The notes: a model not told the origin generated them from the letters alone. A DNA stretch of 64,000 nt from Hymenobacter aquaticus (GCF_004765605.1 NZ_SRLC01000003.1:186001-250000), one strand, 5' to 3'. Counted from the stretch's first letter, positions 16,610-25,860 are shown. Made by a program: numbers and translations.

Positions 16610-18319
16610 CTATTTAAGAACTTCGAGCAGGGGCGTGCCGGTGCAGCCGTTGGGCTCCTGAATGTGCAGCAGGCGGGCCATCGTCGCCGCAATATCCGTG
16701 ATTTTGGCCGATACGCTCGACTCGCCGCGCTTCACGTGCCAGCCCCAGAACAGCAGCGGCACGTGGGTGTCGTAGTTGTTCAGCGAGCCGTGGGTGGTGC
16801 CTTTATTGACCGGGTAGGAGTACGATTCGAGCCAGCCCGGCTCCAGCACCACCATCACGTCGCCGCTGCGCTTGGGGAAGTAGCCGTTTTCCAGGTACAT
16901 CAGCATGCCGCTTTCCCAGTGCGACTTCTGCAAGTCGTCGGCCGTGAGGGCGCGGGTCACGCCCGCCAGCGTGGTGGCAATGTCCACCACTTCGTCCTGC
17001 ACCTTGCGCAGGTCGAGCTGCTTCTGGGCAATGAGGGGGCGGTTGAGGTACACCTGCTGGTTTTCGTAGCTCAGCACCCAGTTGCCGGCCCCGTGGCGGC
17101 GCACCAGCGCCTGCTGAATCGAGTCGCGCATCAGGCGCGGCCCCACCGAGCCGGCGGGCAGGTGGTGCTCCAGCATAAAGTTCGGCGACTGGGCCGCGGC
17201 GTGGTCGGCCGAGAGGAACACCAGCATCTGGCCCTTGCCCACGTTTTTGTCGAGGTAGGTCAGCAGGCGGGCAATTTCCCGGTCGAGGCGCAGGTAGGTG
17301 TCCTCGGTTTCGATGGCCGTGGTGCCGAACTGGTGCCCCACGTAGTCGGTCGAGGAAAAGCTCAGGGCCAGGAAGTCGGTTTGGCCGCGCTGGCCCAGCT
17401 GCTCGGCGCGCACGGCTTCGAGGGCAAAGTCCAGGGTGAGAGAGTTGCCGAAGGGCGTGGAGCGAATCAGATCCAGGTTGCGGGGCGTGGCCACCGGGGC
17501 CTTCTCCCCTTCGGCCTTCAGCGCGCCCTGCACGGCCTTGGGGGCCAGGGCGCTCAGCTTGGGCAAATCGTGCGGAAACACGGGCTTGTCTTCGCCCCGG
17601 AACGCCGACTCCCAGGCCACGTCGTCGGGGGAGCTTTCGGTGTATTGGCCGATGGGCAGCAGGGTTTCCCAGGGCTGGTCGAGGTACTGGGCGGCCCGCT
17701 GCTGGCTGTTGAACTGCGTGACCCAGGCGGGCAGCGCGTTCTGGTAGAAGGTGCTGCTAATGAAAGCCCCGTTGGTGCCGTCGTACCAGTAGGCGGCGTT
17801 GGCCGCGTGCCCGGCCGGCAGGATCGAGCCCCGGTCTTTGATGCAGACGCCAATTACCTTGCTCTGGAAGTTGGTGGCCAGGCGCAGCTCGTCGGTGATG
17901 GTGGTGGTCAGCATGTGGCGCGGCGACATCTGCCCCGCCTCCAGGGAGCCGCCCACCGGCTGCACTGTTTTATCCTCGGTGACGTAGGTGCCCTTGCCGG
18001 TTTCGCGCTCAAACCAGTTGTTGCCCACGATGCCGTGCATGGAGGGCGTGGTGCCGGTATAGATGCTGGCGTGGCCGGGCCCGGTGTAGGTCGGCACGTA
18101 GTTGTAGTGCGTGTTCTCGAAGCTGAACCCTTCGCCCAGCAGGCGGCGGAAACCATCGGTGCCGTACTTGTTCCAGTAGCGGTACAGGTAGTCGTAGCGC
18201 ATCTGGTCGACGACGATGCCCACCACCAGCTTGGGCCGCTCCAGCGGCTTGGCTTTTTTCTGGGCAAAAGCGGGCACTGCCAGGGCAGCGGCCCACAATA
18301 GGAACAGGCTCTTTTTCAA
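16610..18319 (-). CDS. pafA: Secreted PafA-type alkaline phosphatase
   Basis: 569 aa. A periplasmic phosphate-irrepressible alkaline phosphatase that releases phosphate from monoesters. The signal peptide is residues 1-19 (AFA-QK). Active-site residues fit the PafA pattern: metal ligand D38 (VVDQM), nucleophile T79 in YTGPGHAS, N100, and the K161/R163 pair in KDRGS. Remaining zinc ligands are in SSTDYVGHQ, SADHAAAQ and GTTHGS near the C-terminus. The K/R pair and the Thr nucleophile separate it from the Ser-type PhoA enzymes. A TACCTTTG -7 element precedes it. No pho-type regulatory gene is nearby. Confidence 0.88.
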   Translation of the reverse strand: MKKSLFLLWAAALAVPAFAQKKAKPLERPKLVVGIVVDQMRYDYLYRYWNKYGTDGFRRLLGEGFSFENTHYNYVPTYTGPGHASIYTGTTPSMHGIVGNNWFERETGKGTYVTEDKTVQPVGGSLEAGQMSPRHMLTTTITDELRLATNFQSKVIGVCIKDRGSILPAGHAANAAYWYDGTNGAFISSTFYQNALPAWVTQFNSQQRAAQYLDQPWETLLPIGQYTESSPDDVAWESAFRGEDKPVFPHDLPKLSALAPKAVQGALKAEGEKAPVATPRNLDLIRSTPFGNSLTLDFALEAVRAEQLGQRGQTDFLALSFSSTDYVGHQFGTTAIETEDTYLRLDREIARLLTYLDKNVGKGQMLVFLSADHAAAQSPNFMLEHHLPAGSVGPRLMRDSIQQALVRRHGAGNWVLSYENQQVYLNRPLIAQKQLDLRKVQDEVVDIATTLAGVTRALTADDLQKSHWESGMLMYLENGYFPKRSGDVMVVLEPGWLESYSYPVNKGTTHGSLNNYDTHVPLLFWGWHVKRGESSVSAKITDIAATMARLLHIQEPNGCTGTPLLEVLK

Positions 18320-18383
18320 ATCAGTAACGCGGTTAGGCCGCTGCCGGCCCGGCTTTTACGCACCGGATAGCCAACAGCGGCCG

Positions 18384-18391
18384 CAAAGGTA
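18384..18391 (-). promoter_or_regulatory. -7 element for the PafA-like gene
   Basis: TACCTTTG on the minus strand, an exact TAnnTTTG, gives a leader of roughly 55-60 bases. I see no TTG at the expected -33 distance. Confidence 0.45.
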
Positions 18392-18611
18392 ACAGCCAGC
18401 GCCCGGAATCATGGTGCCGCCGGCCAAAATAGCCGCGCCGCCGTAGTTTGTAGTTGCTTTTACAGCACGTCAGGCAGAGGCGCAGCCGAAGCATCTGGCG
18501 GGCAATGCGAATGTAATGGCAGCACAACGTCAGCCGAGCGAGCTGCTTCATCCCTGGCTTGAGGCGCCACCTGCTCGGCATGAGGTTCAATGTTATTTTC
18601 CCCCACCAACT

Positions 18612-19340
18612 ATGCCCTCCTCCCCTCTGCCCTACGCCCTCATCTTCGACATGGACGGCGTGCTGATCGACAACACGCCCTACCAGGCCAAAGCCTTTCA
18701 GCTGCTCTTCCGCGACCTGGGCCTGACCACCAACGCCCGCCAGCTGCTCAAGCGCCTGAACGGCATGCCGGCCACCAACATTCTGAAGACGGTGTTCACC
18801 GGCCCCGTCCCGAAAAAGCAGCTCGAAGAGTATGCCGCCCAGCGCGAGTTTCTCTACCGGGTGCTCTACTGGGATAAGCGCCGCCAAACGCCCGGCCTCT
18901 CGGTATTTCTGCGGGCCGCCCGCGCCGCCGGGTTCCGGCTGGGCCTGGGCACGGGCTCGGCCCCCGAAACCATCGGCTACATCATCGACCACCTCGACCT
19001 GCGCCAGTACTTCGATGTGGTGGTGGGCAAGGACGACGTGGACAAGGGCAAGCCCCACGCCGATACCTTCACGGCAGCGGCCCACAAGCTGGGCGTACCG
19101 CCCGAGCGGTGCGTGGTGTTCGAGGATGCCGTTCTGGGCGAGCAGGCCGCTTACAAAGCGCGCATGCGCTGCATTGCCGTGCTTTCCTCCCTCAAAGCCC
19201 GCGACTTCCAAGCCCCGCTACGGGTCATTAAAGACTTCACGGAAATTACCCCGGAGCAGGTGCGCGAGCTGCTGGCGCAACACTCACCCGTGCCCAAGCC
19301 GAGCAAGGAAAGGGCGAAGCGCAACTACATGAAGCTCTGA
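18612..19340 (+). CDS. HAD-superfamily hydrolase (beta-phosphoglucomutase-like)
   Basis: 242 aa from ATG 18612; the 32 extra residues of a longer reading are not conserved-looking. The HAD core is complete: nucleophile and acid/base in FDMDGVL (D13, D15), motif II GLGTGS, motif III KGKPHAD and motif IV VVFEDAVLGEQAA. A helical cap between motifs I and II makes it a subclass I (PGM-like) enzyme acting on a small sugar phosphate or similar. The substrate cannot be read from sequence. Divergent from the phosphatase gene across about 290 bases, which hold no other gene. Confidence 0.85.
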   Translation: MPSSPLPYALIFDMDGVLIDNTPYQAKAFQLLFRDLGLTTNARQLLKRLNGMPATNILKTVFTGPVPKKQLEEYAAQREFLYRVLYWDKRRQTPGLSVFLRAARAAGFRLGLGTGSAPETIGYIIDHLDLRQYFDVVVGKDDVDKGKPHADTFTAAAHKLGVPPERCVVFEDAVLGEQAAYKARMRCIAVLSSLKARDFQAPLRVIKDFTEITPEQVRELLAQHSPVPKPSKERAKRNYMKL

Positions 19341-19409
19341 AACGCAGCCGGGCCGCTGGTAGCGGGGTGTCGGCTCGTGCGGCGGTTTTTGGTTCCGGCT
19401 GTGTTGCCC

Positions 19410-21164
19410 CTATTGAATGACCAGCCGCCCGGCCGCCGCACCGGCCTGCACGGTGTACACGCCCGCCGACAAACCGCTCAAGGGCAGCAGCACTTCCGTT
19501 TCGGTTGCGGCCATGGCTACCACGCGCAGGCGCTGGCCCATGGCATTCAGTACCGCAACCTCCCGCGTGCCCCGGGCCACCCGCAGTCGGGCTTCACCCT
19601 GGGCGGGGTTGGGATACACCGCGAGCCGCGGCGCGTGGGTGGGCTTGGCGGTGGGCAGCAAGGGGCCGGTGCCATCGTTGAAAAAGACCCCGAGGCCTAC
19701 TCCCGTCACTGATGTGAATGCCAACGTGACACAGTCCAGGTCCCCGTCCCCGTCCAGGTCGCCGGTCGACAGGGTGTAGATACTACCCGTCACCTTTCTG
19801 GTGACGTTGGTGGTGAACCGTCCCTGGCCGTTGTTGAAATAGGTGCTGATGGCGCTGGACGTGCCATCTTGCCCGTATTGGGTCAGAATATCGAGGTCAC
19901 CGTCCCCATCCAGGTCACTTAATCCCAAACAGGCCGTTCCCTGCGAGTAGATCCGCTGGCCACTGCTGAAATTTCCTTGCCCATCGTTCAGGAAGATATC
20001 GACTGACTCCCCCTGCTTATTTCTGATTATCACGTCCAGGTCGCCGTCGCCGTCCAGGTCGCCCATTTTAATGTCACGGGTGCTCCACACGCCGGTGCCA
20101 CCGGCAATGATGCTAATGCTCCCGGTACCCGAAAACTGCCCGGTACCGTCGTTTTTACGCACGCTCAGGGTATTGCTGTCATAGTCAGCGCTAAGCAAGT
20201 CCACATCCCCATCATTATCGATGTCGGCTACTGCCAGGCCGTTGCATGGTTTTGCTACCGTTACTTCCGTATTGCCACCGAATACCCCCGCGCCGTTATT
20301 CAAACGGATGCTCACCCGGCCGGTACCACCGGCATAGCTGCCGGCCGTCGCCACGACCAGATCCAAGTCCCCATCGGCATCCACGTCGGCAGCAGCCAGA
20401 GCGGTAGGCCGGGCCTGCACGGTCACAATCCCATTGGCGGCTATTGTCGGGGCCGCAAAGGCGCCATTGCCGTCGTTCAGCCGCACAGTGACCGTTGTGC
20501 TCTGCTGATTCGGCAGGAGGCTCTCGGAGTTAACGGCCAGCATATCTACATCTCCGTCACTATCAACATCAGCCAGGATGACGCTAATTGGCTTATACCC
20601 TACTTCAGCAACCGTGGCGTTCGTTACTGGAAAGCCACCGCGGCCATCGTTCTTTCTTACAACTACCCGTGTTTCGCTACTAGGGGTCACCACGTCCAGG
20701 TCCCCGTCGCCATCCAGGTCGGCAACGGCCATCTCAAATACGGTAGCCAGAGATGCCGCATTGAACTCGTTGCCGCTCGGAAACATCCCCGTTCCGCCCA
20801 CAGCGGCCGCCCGGAACTGAAACACCTGAGGCGTAGCCAGCGCCGTGCCAGTGCTGCTTTGCGCGGCGGTTGTGATGGTGGCGGATATCAGCTCGCCCGG
20901 CATAAAGCCGGAGAGGGGGTTAAATACGAGGGTATTGCCTGTCACCAGGGCTTGGCCGGGCAGCCGCCCGTGCCGCTGGCTACCGAACACCCGCACCGCG
21001 CCGGTACTGGCCGCACTCAAGGGCTGCGAAAAAGTCACGTTCAGGTCGGCTGACATAGGGGCCGGGGCATTGCGGGCAGGTAGCAGGCCGGTGATGGCGA
21101 AGCTTTGAGAAAAGCCCGGGCAGGAGACCAGCAAACCAACAACCAGTAGTAAGGATGTTTTCAC
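19410..21164 (-). CDS. Secreted FG-GAP/VCBS-repeat protein with T9SS sorting domain
   Basis: 584 aa from GTG 21164, which starts directly at the signal peptide (VKTSLLLVVGLLVS, cleavage near FSQ). Upstream frame extension to 21437 has no secretory character. After an Ig-like SbsA-type domain (about 25-125) come seven or more repeats of the form DLDGDGDLDVV, Ca-binding loops of an integrin-like beta-propeller. The end is a T9SS sorting domain (VYPNPAQGEARLRV, SAGVYTVQAG, GRLVIQ). It should be secreted by the PorKLMN machine. Its partner or ligand is unknown. A GTG start is the least certain part. Confidence 0.85.
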   Translation of the reverse strand: MKTSLLLVVGLLVSCPGFSQSFAITGLLPARNAPAPMSADLNVTFSQPLSAASTGAVRVFGSQRHGRLPGQALVTGNTLVFNPLSGFMPGELISATITTAAQSSTGTALATPQVFQFRAAAVGGTGMFPSGNEFNAASLATVFEMAVADLDGDGDLDVVTPSSETRVVVRKNDGRGGFPVTNATVAEVGYKPISVILADVDSDGDVDMLAVNSESLLPNQQSTTVTVRLNDGNGAFAAPTIAANGIVTVQARPTALAAADVDADGDLDLVVATAGSYAGGTGRVSIRLNNGAGVFGGNTEVTVAKPCNGLAVADIDNDGDVDLLSADYDSNTLSVRKNDGTGQFSGTGSISIIAGGTGVWSTRDIKMGDLDGDGDLDVIIRNKQGESVDIFLNDGQGNFSSGQRIYSQGTACLGLSDLDGDGDLDILTQYGQDGTSSAISTYFNNGQGRFTTNVTRKVTGSIYTLSTGDLDGDGDLDCVTLAFTSVTGVGLGVFFNDGTGPLLPTAKPTHAPRLAVYPNPAQGEARLRVARGTREVAVLNAMGQRLRVVAMAATETEVLLPLSGLSAGVYTVQAGAAAGRLVIQ

Positions 21165-21265
21165 GGGTAGAAGATGAAATAGTTGAGCTGGACCAAGCGT
21201 AATAATGTAGTACGTAAGGTAGTGAGTAGCTGACAGACCGCCGCTGGTTGCTGGTGCGGATAACG

Positions 21266-21991
21266 TCAGGCAGCCTCGCCCGCCCGGGCCTGCCACTGGG
21301 CGCGGTCCACACCCTTTATCAGCAGCCACAGGGCCATCGACAGCTCGCCGAGCAGGCAGGGCAGCAATATGCCCGGCAGCAGCTTCTGGGCCAGGGCCGG
21401 GGCAAACAGCGCCGCCGTGCACGCCACCAGGTAGCACCCGCCCGCTACCTGCATCAGCACGCCCAACAGCCGGGGAAAGTAGCCCGACCGGAACAGCAGG
21501 TAGCCGTTCAGCACGCAGGTAAAGCCAAAGAACACCAGCGCAACGTTGAAGGAAATATCGTGGAGCCGTAGCGCCAGGCTGGCCAGCGCGGTCAGCTGCG
21601 GGGCGCTAAAAGCGGCCTGGTAGCCGGCGTTGCTTAGCAGGGGCTCAACCACCAGCATAAATACTTTGCTGACGGCCTCCACCGCCAACGACGCCAGATT
21701 CAGGATCAGGGCCAGCAGCACCAGGCGCGGGCTCACGGGCCGTAACAGCAGGTACTCAATCCAGAGCAGGGGCAGCGCGCACAGCACCACCAGCACGTTG
21801 GCCGCTACCCCGACGCGCCACAGCAGCGGTGCGGCCAAGATGTTACGGGCAGTAGCTGCCGCATCGGCCCCCACCAGCTTGCTCATCACCAAGCCTTCGG
21901 CAAACAGCCCGCACAGGATGATGACCAGATACAGCGCGCCGCCTAAGCGGGCATAGGGCAGCGGGGAAAATTTTAGAACGCGCGAGTCCAT
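21266..21991 (-). CDS. DUF4386 family membrane protein
   Basis: 241 aa. Six or so hydrophobic helices (near 17-36, 58-82, 87-112, 142-166, 171-200, 203-222). The opening SPLPYARLGGALYLVIILCG and the loop after WRVGVAANVL fit the DUF4386 family of unknown function. The start region is next to an array of GTATAC sites shared with the divergent HTH gene, which suggests co-regulation by that protein. No catalytic motif is visible. Confidence 0.8.
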   Translation of the reverse strand: MDSRVLKFSPLPYARLGGALYLVIILCGLFAEGLVMSKLVGADAAATARNILAAPLLWRVGVAANVLVVLCALPLLWIEYLLLRPVSPRLVLLALILNLASLAVEAVSKVFMLVVEPLLSNAGYQAAFSAPQLTALASLALRLHDISFNVALVFFGFTCVLNGYLLFRSGYFPRLLGVLMQVAGGCYLVACTAALFAPALAQKLLPGILLPCLLGELSMALWLLIKGVDRAQWQARAGEAA

Positions 21992-22029
21992 AAGCAGAAG
22001 GTTGAGGGGAAAGGTAACTAAACACTTTT

Positions 22030-22152
22030 GTATACGTGTAGGGTAAAATCATATAAGAGTATACCAACGAGGGTATACCTATAGACGAAAGAAGTGGTAT
22101 TCGTATACCTGCTGAAGTATACAGTAATTGAAACTACTACTTCTTTGTATAC
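22030..22152. promoter_or_regulatory. Array of six GTATAC palindromes, probable operator cluster
   Basis: GTATAC occurs at 22030, 22059, 22073, 22103, 22117 and 22147. The steps are 29, 14, 30, 14 and 30 bases, so sites repeat with a 44-base period (59 to 103 to 147; 73 to 117). The sequence between sites is not conserved, so this is not a simple tandem duplication still intact. It fills the gap between the divergent DUF4386 and HTH genes. Binding by the HTH protein is an inference. Confidence 0.65.
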
Positions 22153-22209
22153 CATACTATTCTGCTCCTAAAAAGCCTCACATAGCCCCTAGACTACTTT
22201 TTCACGCGC

Positions 22210-22854
22210 ATGTCAACCTTTTCCACCGATTCGGAAGTCAACATCATAACGGCCGTGCGGGCCCATTTCGGGCTTTCGGTGCGCCAATTGGCCAGCTACT
22301 TGGGCGTGTCGGCCGGCTTTGTAAGCCACCTCGAAACCGGCCGCAAAGGCTTGCCGGCGGCCCTGGCCCCGCGCCTGACCGTGCTCAGCCGCCTGCTGCC
22401 TCCGCCCCTGGGCCAGGGCCCGCCGGCACCGCCCGAGCCCCCCGAGTCGGCCATCTACGACACGCTGGCGCCCCTGCCCGCCCCCGACGCGCTGCTGGCG
22501 GCCACCGAGCTGAGCGGCGCTACTACGCCCGCCCCCGAGCCCCTGCGCCAGCGGCTGCGCGACGCCCGCCAGCAGCTGCTGCAGTATGGGCAGCGCCTGG
22601 CCCAGCAACAAAGCCGCGCCGTGCTGCTGGCCCGCCGCCGCCGGGGCGTAGCCCAGCTCCAGACGGCCCCCTTCCCCACCGAGCCCGCCGAAACGGCCCG
22701 CTACGCCCGTTGGCTGGGCGAGCTGGCCACCGACCTGGCCCGCGACGAGCCCGACCCCACCCAGGCTGCCGCCGACCGTCTGCTGCTGGCCGCCCGCGTG
22801 GCCGCCCTGCGGGCCGAGGTAGCCCTGCTGGCCGAACTGAGTTCGGGGAGCTAA
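22210..22854 (+). CDS. HTH (XRE-type) transcriptional regulator
   Basis: 214 aa. The N-terminal 70 residues form a Cro/cI helix-turn-helix (VRAHFGLSVRQLASYLGVS, recognition helix AGFVSHLETGRKGLP). A Pro-rich linker (about 73-110) leads to a long helical, Arg/Gln/Ala-rich C-terminal region (112-210) likely to form a coiled coil or helical bundle for oligomerisation. No ligand domain is recognised. It is divergent from the DUF4386 gene over the GTATAC array, which makes autoregulation and control of that gene likely. Confidence 0.75.
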   Translation: MSTFSTDSEVNIITAVRAHFGLSVRQLASYLGVSAGFVSHLETGRKGLPAALAPRLTVLSRLLPPPLGQGPPAPPEPPESAIYDTLAPLPAPDALLAATELSGATTPAPEPLRQRLRDARQQLLQYGQRLAQQQSRAVLLARRRRGVAQLQTAPFPTEPAETARYARWLGELATDLARDEPDPTQAAADRLLLAARVAALRAEVALLAELSSGS

Positions 22855-23007
22855 GCGGTGGGGACCGGAAGCCGAAAGAAACGTCGTTCCGGGCCTTCTG
22901 CGCTTCGGGCGGAGCCCAGGAAATCTCGCGGGCTGAGGCCGGAGTACTAATCAGACGTCGAAGCTGAAGCACGAAGGCAGCCCGGGTTTCTGTTCGGCGG
23001 GCATCAT

Positions 23008-23199
23008 CCTCACCCCGACCCTCTCCTGAGGAGAGGGAGCCTGACGACATTGTTCTACGCAGCTACGTCAGCTTGCGCCTCCGCAACTGCTACTGAAGTA
23101 TGGAGCTGGTAGAAACACGAAAGTTGCAGCTGAGATGCTGCGGCTTTCGTCCGTACGCGCCATCAGGCTTCCTCTCCTCGGGAGAGGGTCGGGGTGAGG
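23008..23199. repeat. Inverted pair of 37-base repeats
   Basis: Arms 23008-23044 and 23163-23199 are complementary with two mismatches. Each arm also folds internally (CCCTCTCCTGAGGAGAGGG type). The motif CACCCCGACCCTCTCC is a phrase found in dispersed bacterial intergenic repeats. Confidence 0.75.
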
Positions 23200-23220
23200 C
23201 ACACGACCGGGCCAGCCACG

Positions 23221-23256
23221 AAAAAAGGCCCGCCTCCTTCCGGAAGCGGGCCTTTT
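23221..23256 (-). terminator. Terminator of the atp operon
   Basis: Minus-strand stem AAGGCCCGC/GCGGGCCTT with an internal CTTCCGGAAG extension, then six T. It lies about 22 bases after the atpG stop. Confidence 0.85.
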
Positions 23257-23277
23257 ATAGATTCTTTCAGCGTTTCC

Positions 23278-24171
23278 TTAGCCGCGGCTGGCCGCCAGGG
23301 CTTCGGCCCCACCCACGATTTCGAGAATCTCGGTGGTAATGGCCGCCTGACGCGTACGGTTGTAAGTCAGCTTGAGCGACTTGAGCAGCTCACCGGCGTT
23401 GTCGGTAGCCTTGTCCATGGCCGTCATACGGGCGCCGTGCTCCGAAGCGTTGCTTTCCAGTACGGCCTTATAGAGCTGCACCTTCAGCGACTGCGGAATC
23501 AGGGTCTGCACGATTTCCTCTTTCGAGGGCTCGAAGATGTAGTCCACGTTCGAGGTAGCGGCGGCAGCGGCGGGAGCCTCAGCGGCTACCAGTGGCAGCA
23601 GCTGCTCAGCCCGCACGATTTGCGTCGCCACGTTCTTGAACTCGTTGTAGACCATCGTCACCTCGTCGAACTGCCCCGTGCGGAAGCCTTCCATCGCCTG
23701 CTCGGCCGCCACGCGCACCGTATCAAACGACAGTTGACCGAATACGTGGTTGTAGTTACCCAGCACCGGGCCGCGCTTCGTGAAGTACTCGTGGGCCCGC
23801 TTGCCGATGGCCAGCACCGTGATGTTGCCGGCCGCCGCCTGCGCAGCGTAACGCTCCGCAATCAGGGCATTCACCCCCTTGAAGATGTTGCTGTTGAAGG
23901 CGCCTGCCAGACCGCGGTCCGACGTAATGGCGATGATCAGCACGCGGCGCACTTCGCGCTGCACGCCGTACTCGCTCACCACGTCGTCACCGGCCAGGCT
24001 GGTGAGGTTGCTCAGAATGCTGTTGAGCCGCTGGGCGTAGGGGCGCATGCGCAGGATGTTATCCTGCGCCCGCCGCAGCTTGGCCGCCGCCACCATTTTC
24101 ATGGCTTTGGTGATCTGCTGCGTGCTTTGCACCGATACAATGCGGTTGCGGACTTCTTTTAAGCTAGCCAT
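23278..24171 (-). CDS. atpG: ATP synthase F1 subunit gamma
   Basis: 297 aa. The central rotor shaft of F1. N-terminal helix MASLKEVRNRIVSVQSTQQI with KAMKMVAAAKLRRAQ and C-terminal helix TDNAGELLKSLKLTYNRTRQAAITTEILEIVGG are the conserved paired coils; SDRGLAGAFN lies in the Rossmann-like middle. An A/P-rich insertion (VAAEAPAAAAATS, about 185-197) is specific to this protein. It is the last gene of the operon, 101 bases after atpA, with an inverted repeat in between and a terminator after. Confidence 0.96.
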   Translation of the reverse strand: MASLKEVRNRIVSVQSTQQITKAMKMVAAAKLRRAQDNILRMRPYAQRLNSILSNLTSLAGDDVVSEYGVQREVRRVLIIAITSDRGLAGAFNSNIFKGVNALIAERYAAQAAAGNITVLAIGKRAHEYFTKRGPVLGNYNHVFGQLSFDTVRVAAEQAMEGFRTGQFDEVTMVYNEFKNVATQIVRAEQLLPLVAAEAPAAAAATSNVDYIFEPSKEEIVQTLIPQSLKVQLYKAVLESNASEHGARMTAMDKATDNAGELLKSLKLTYNRTRQAAITTEILEIVGGAEALAASRG

Positions 24172-24198
24172 TCGGTTGTTGATTGTTGATTGTTAGTT

Positions 24199-24262
24199 GC
24201 TGATTGTTGATTGTTGAACGAACCGGCTTATGGCACGGAATATTTAACAATCAACAACCAGC
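24199..24262. repeat. Inverted repeat of TTGATTGTT phrases in the atpA-atpG gap
   Basis: Arms 24199-24215 and 24246-24262 are complementary at 16 of 17 bases. They are embedded in runs of TGATTGTTGATTGTT and AATCAACAACCAGCAATC. An RNA hairpin would form between the two cistrons. Confidence 0.75.
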
Positions 24263-24272
24263 AATCAATCAA

Positions 24273-25856
24273 TTACTTAGAAGCGTATACCGCCGACAGG
24301 TCTTTGGCTACCTGACGGATGGCGTTGGTAATGTTGTCGTCCAACTTACCAGCCTTCAGGGCCTTCAGCTCCTCGGGGTGGCGCGACTGCATCACCTGAC
24401 GGAACTCGGTTTCGAACTCCCGCACCTTGTTGACGGGCACTTGGTCGAGCAGGCCGTTGGTAGCGGCATAGATGATGGCCACCTGATCTTCCACCTTGAC
24501 GGGCGAGAACTGGGGCTGCTTCAGGATTTCCAGGTTACGACGGCCCCGCTCAATCGTGAGCTTGGTCGAGGCGTCGAGGTCGGAGCCGAACTTGGCGAAG
24601 GCTTCCAGCTCGCGGAACTGAGCCTGGTCGAGCTTCAGCGTACCGGCTACCTTCTTCATCGACTTGATCTGGGCGTTACCACCTACGCGCGATACCGAGA
24701 TACCCACGTTAATGGCGGGACGCACACCCGAGTTGAAGAGGTTGGTTTCGAGGAAGATCTGGCCGTCCGTAATCGAAATTACGTTGGTCGGGATATAGGC
24801 CGAAACGTCGCCCGCCTGGGTCTCGATGATGGGCAGAGCCGTCAGCGAGCCACCACCTTTCACCAGGTGACGGATGCTTTCGGGCAAGTCGTTCATGTCG
24901 GCGGCAATAACGTCCGAAGCGTTGATCTTCGCGGCGCGCTCCAACAGGCGGCTGTGCAGGTAGAATACGTCGCCGGGGTAGGCTTCACGTCCGGGAGGAC
25001 GACGCAGCAGCAGCGACACTTCGCGGTACGCAACAGCCTGCTTCGACAAGTCGTCGTAGACCACCAGGGCCGGACGGCCCGTGTCGCGGAAGAACTCGCC
25101 GATGGCGGCACCGGTGAAGGGCGCGAAGAACTGCATCGGAGCCGGGTCGGAAGCCGAAGCGGCTACTACCACGGTGTAGTCCATGGCGCCACCGCGCTGC
25201 AGGGCGTTTACTACCTGGGCTACGGTCGAAGCCTTCTGACCTACGGCCACGTAGATGCAGAAAACCGGCTCCCCACGCTCAAAGAACTCGCGCTGGTTCA
25301 GGATGGCATCAAGCGCAACCGTCGACTTACCCGTCTGACGGTCGCCGATGATGAGCTCCCGCTGACCCCGGCCAATTGGAATCATGGCGTCGATAGCCTT
25401 GATACCGGTCTGCATGGGCTCGTTTACGGGCTGACGGTAGATTACACCGGGAGCCTTACGCTCCAGGGGCATATCGTAGGTTTCGCCGGCAATCGGGCCG
25501 CGGCCGTCGATGGGCTGACCGAGCGTGTTTACTACCCGGCCGATGATACCGTCGCCAACCTGGATAGAAGCAATCTTATTGGTCCGCTTTACGGTAGCCC
25601 CTTCCCGAATTTCGCTGTAGTCGCCGAGCATTACGGCCCCTACGTTGTCTTCTTCCAGGTTGAGAACCAGCGCTTGCAGGCCGTTTTCAAATTCAATCAA
25701 TTCCCCCGACTGGGCATTGCCCAGCCCGTAGATGCGGGCTACACCGTCGCCAACCTGCAGAACCGTACCAACCTCTTCGAGTTCGGCTTCGGTTTTGAAG
25801 TTCGACAACTGTTCCCGCAGAATGGCGGATACTTCATCCGGACGCACGTCTGCCAT
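24273..25856 (-). CDS. atpA: ATP synthase F1 subunit alpha
   Basis: 527 aa from ATG 25856 (MADVRPDEVSAILREQL); the 39 extra upstream codons read through the end of atpH in another frame. Forms the non-catalytic nucleotide sites of F1. Walker A GDRQTGKS is at 171-178; the DELSEED-side and C-terminal helical regions are intact. Length and motifs are standard. The start is 5 bases after the atpH stop, so the two are probably translationally coupled. Confidence 0.97.
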   Translation of the reverse strand: MADVRPDEVSAILREQLSNFKTEAELEEVGTVLQVGDGVARIYGLGNAQSGELIEFENGLQALVLNLEEDNVGAVMLGDYSEIREGATVKRTNKIASIQVGDGIIGRVVNTLGQPIDGRGPIAGETYDMPLERKAPGVIYRQPVNEPMQTGIKAIDAMIPIGRGQRELIIGDRQTGKSTVALDAILNQREFFERGEPVFCIYVAVGQKASTVAQVVNALQRGGAMDYTVVVAASASDPAPMQFFAPFTGAAIGEFFRDTGRPALVVYDDLSKQAVAYREVSLLLRRPPGREAYPGDVFYLHSRLLERAAKINASDVIAADMNDLPESIRHLVKGGGSLTALPIIETQAGDVSAYIPTNVISITDGQIFLETNLFNSGVRPAINVGISVSRVGGNAQIKSMKKVAGTLKLDQAQFRELEAFAKFGSDLDASTKLTIERGRRNLEILKQPQFSPVKVEDQVAIIYAATNGLLDQVPVNKVREFETEFRQVMQSRHPEELKALKAGKLDDNITNAIRQVAKDLSAVYASK

Positions 25857-25860
25857 GTTG

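Larger units (their letters stand above)
22855..23277. other. Non-coding gap between the HTH gene and atpG
   Basis: 423 bases between convergent genes. It contains a pair of inverted 37-base repeats and the atpG terminator, listed separately. Small open frames here have no protein-like character. Confidence 0.6.

Noticed and set aside
16490..18301. A 603-codon plus-strand frame opposite the PafA-like gene
   Set aside because: GC-skewed antisense shadow; the minus strand encodes all phosphatase active-site residues.
22030..22152. GTATAC array considered as an origin or plasmid-type iteron set
   Set aside because: No replication initiator, DnaA boxes or AT-rich unwinding region nearby; the divergent regulator makes an operator array more likely.
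22128..22967. A 279-codon frame overlapping the HTH gene in another frame
   Set aside because: Pro/Arg/Ala noise; the overlapping 214-aa frame has a clear helix-turn-helix.
23100..23339. Small plus-strand frame in the gap before atpG
   Set aside because: It runs through the repeat arm and the terminator hairpin into atpG; no protein-like features.
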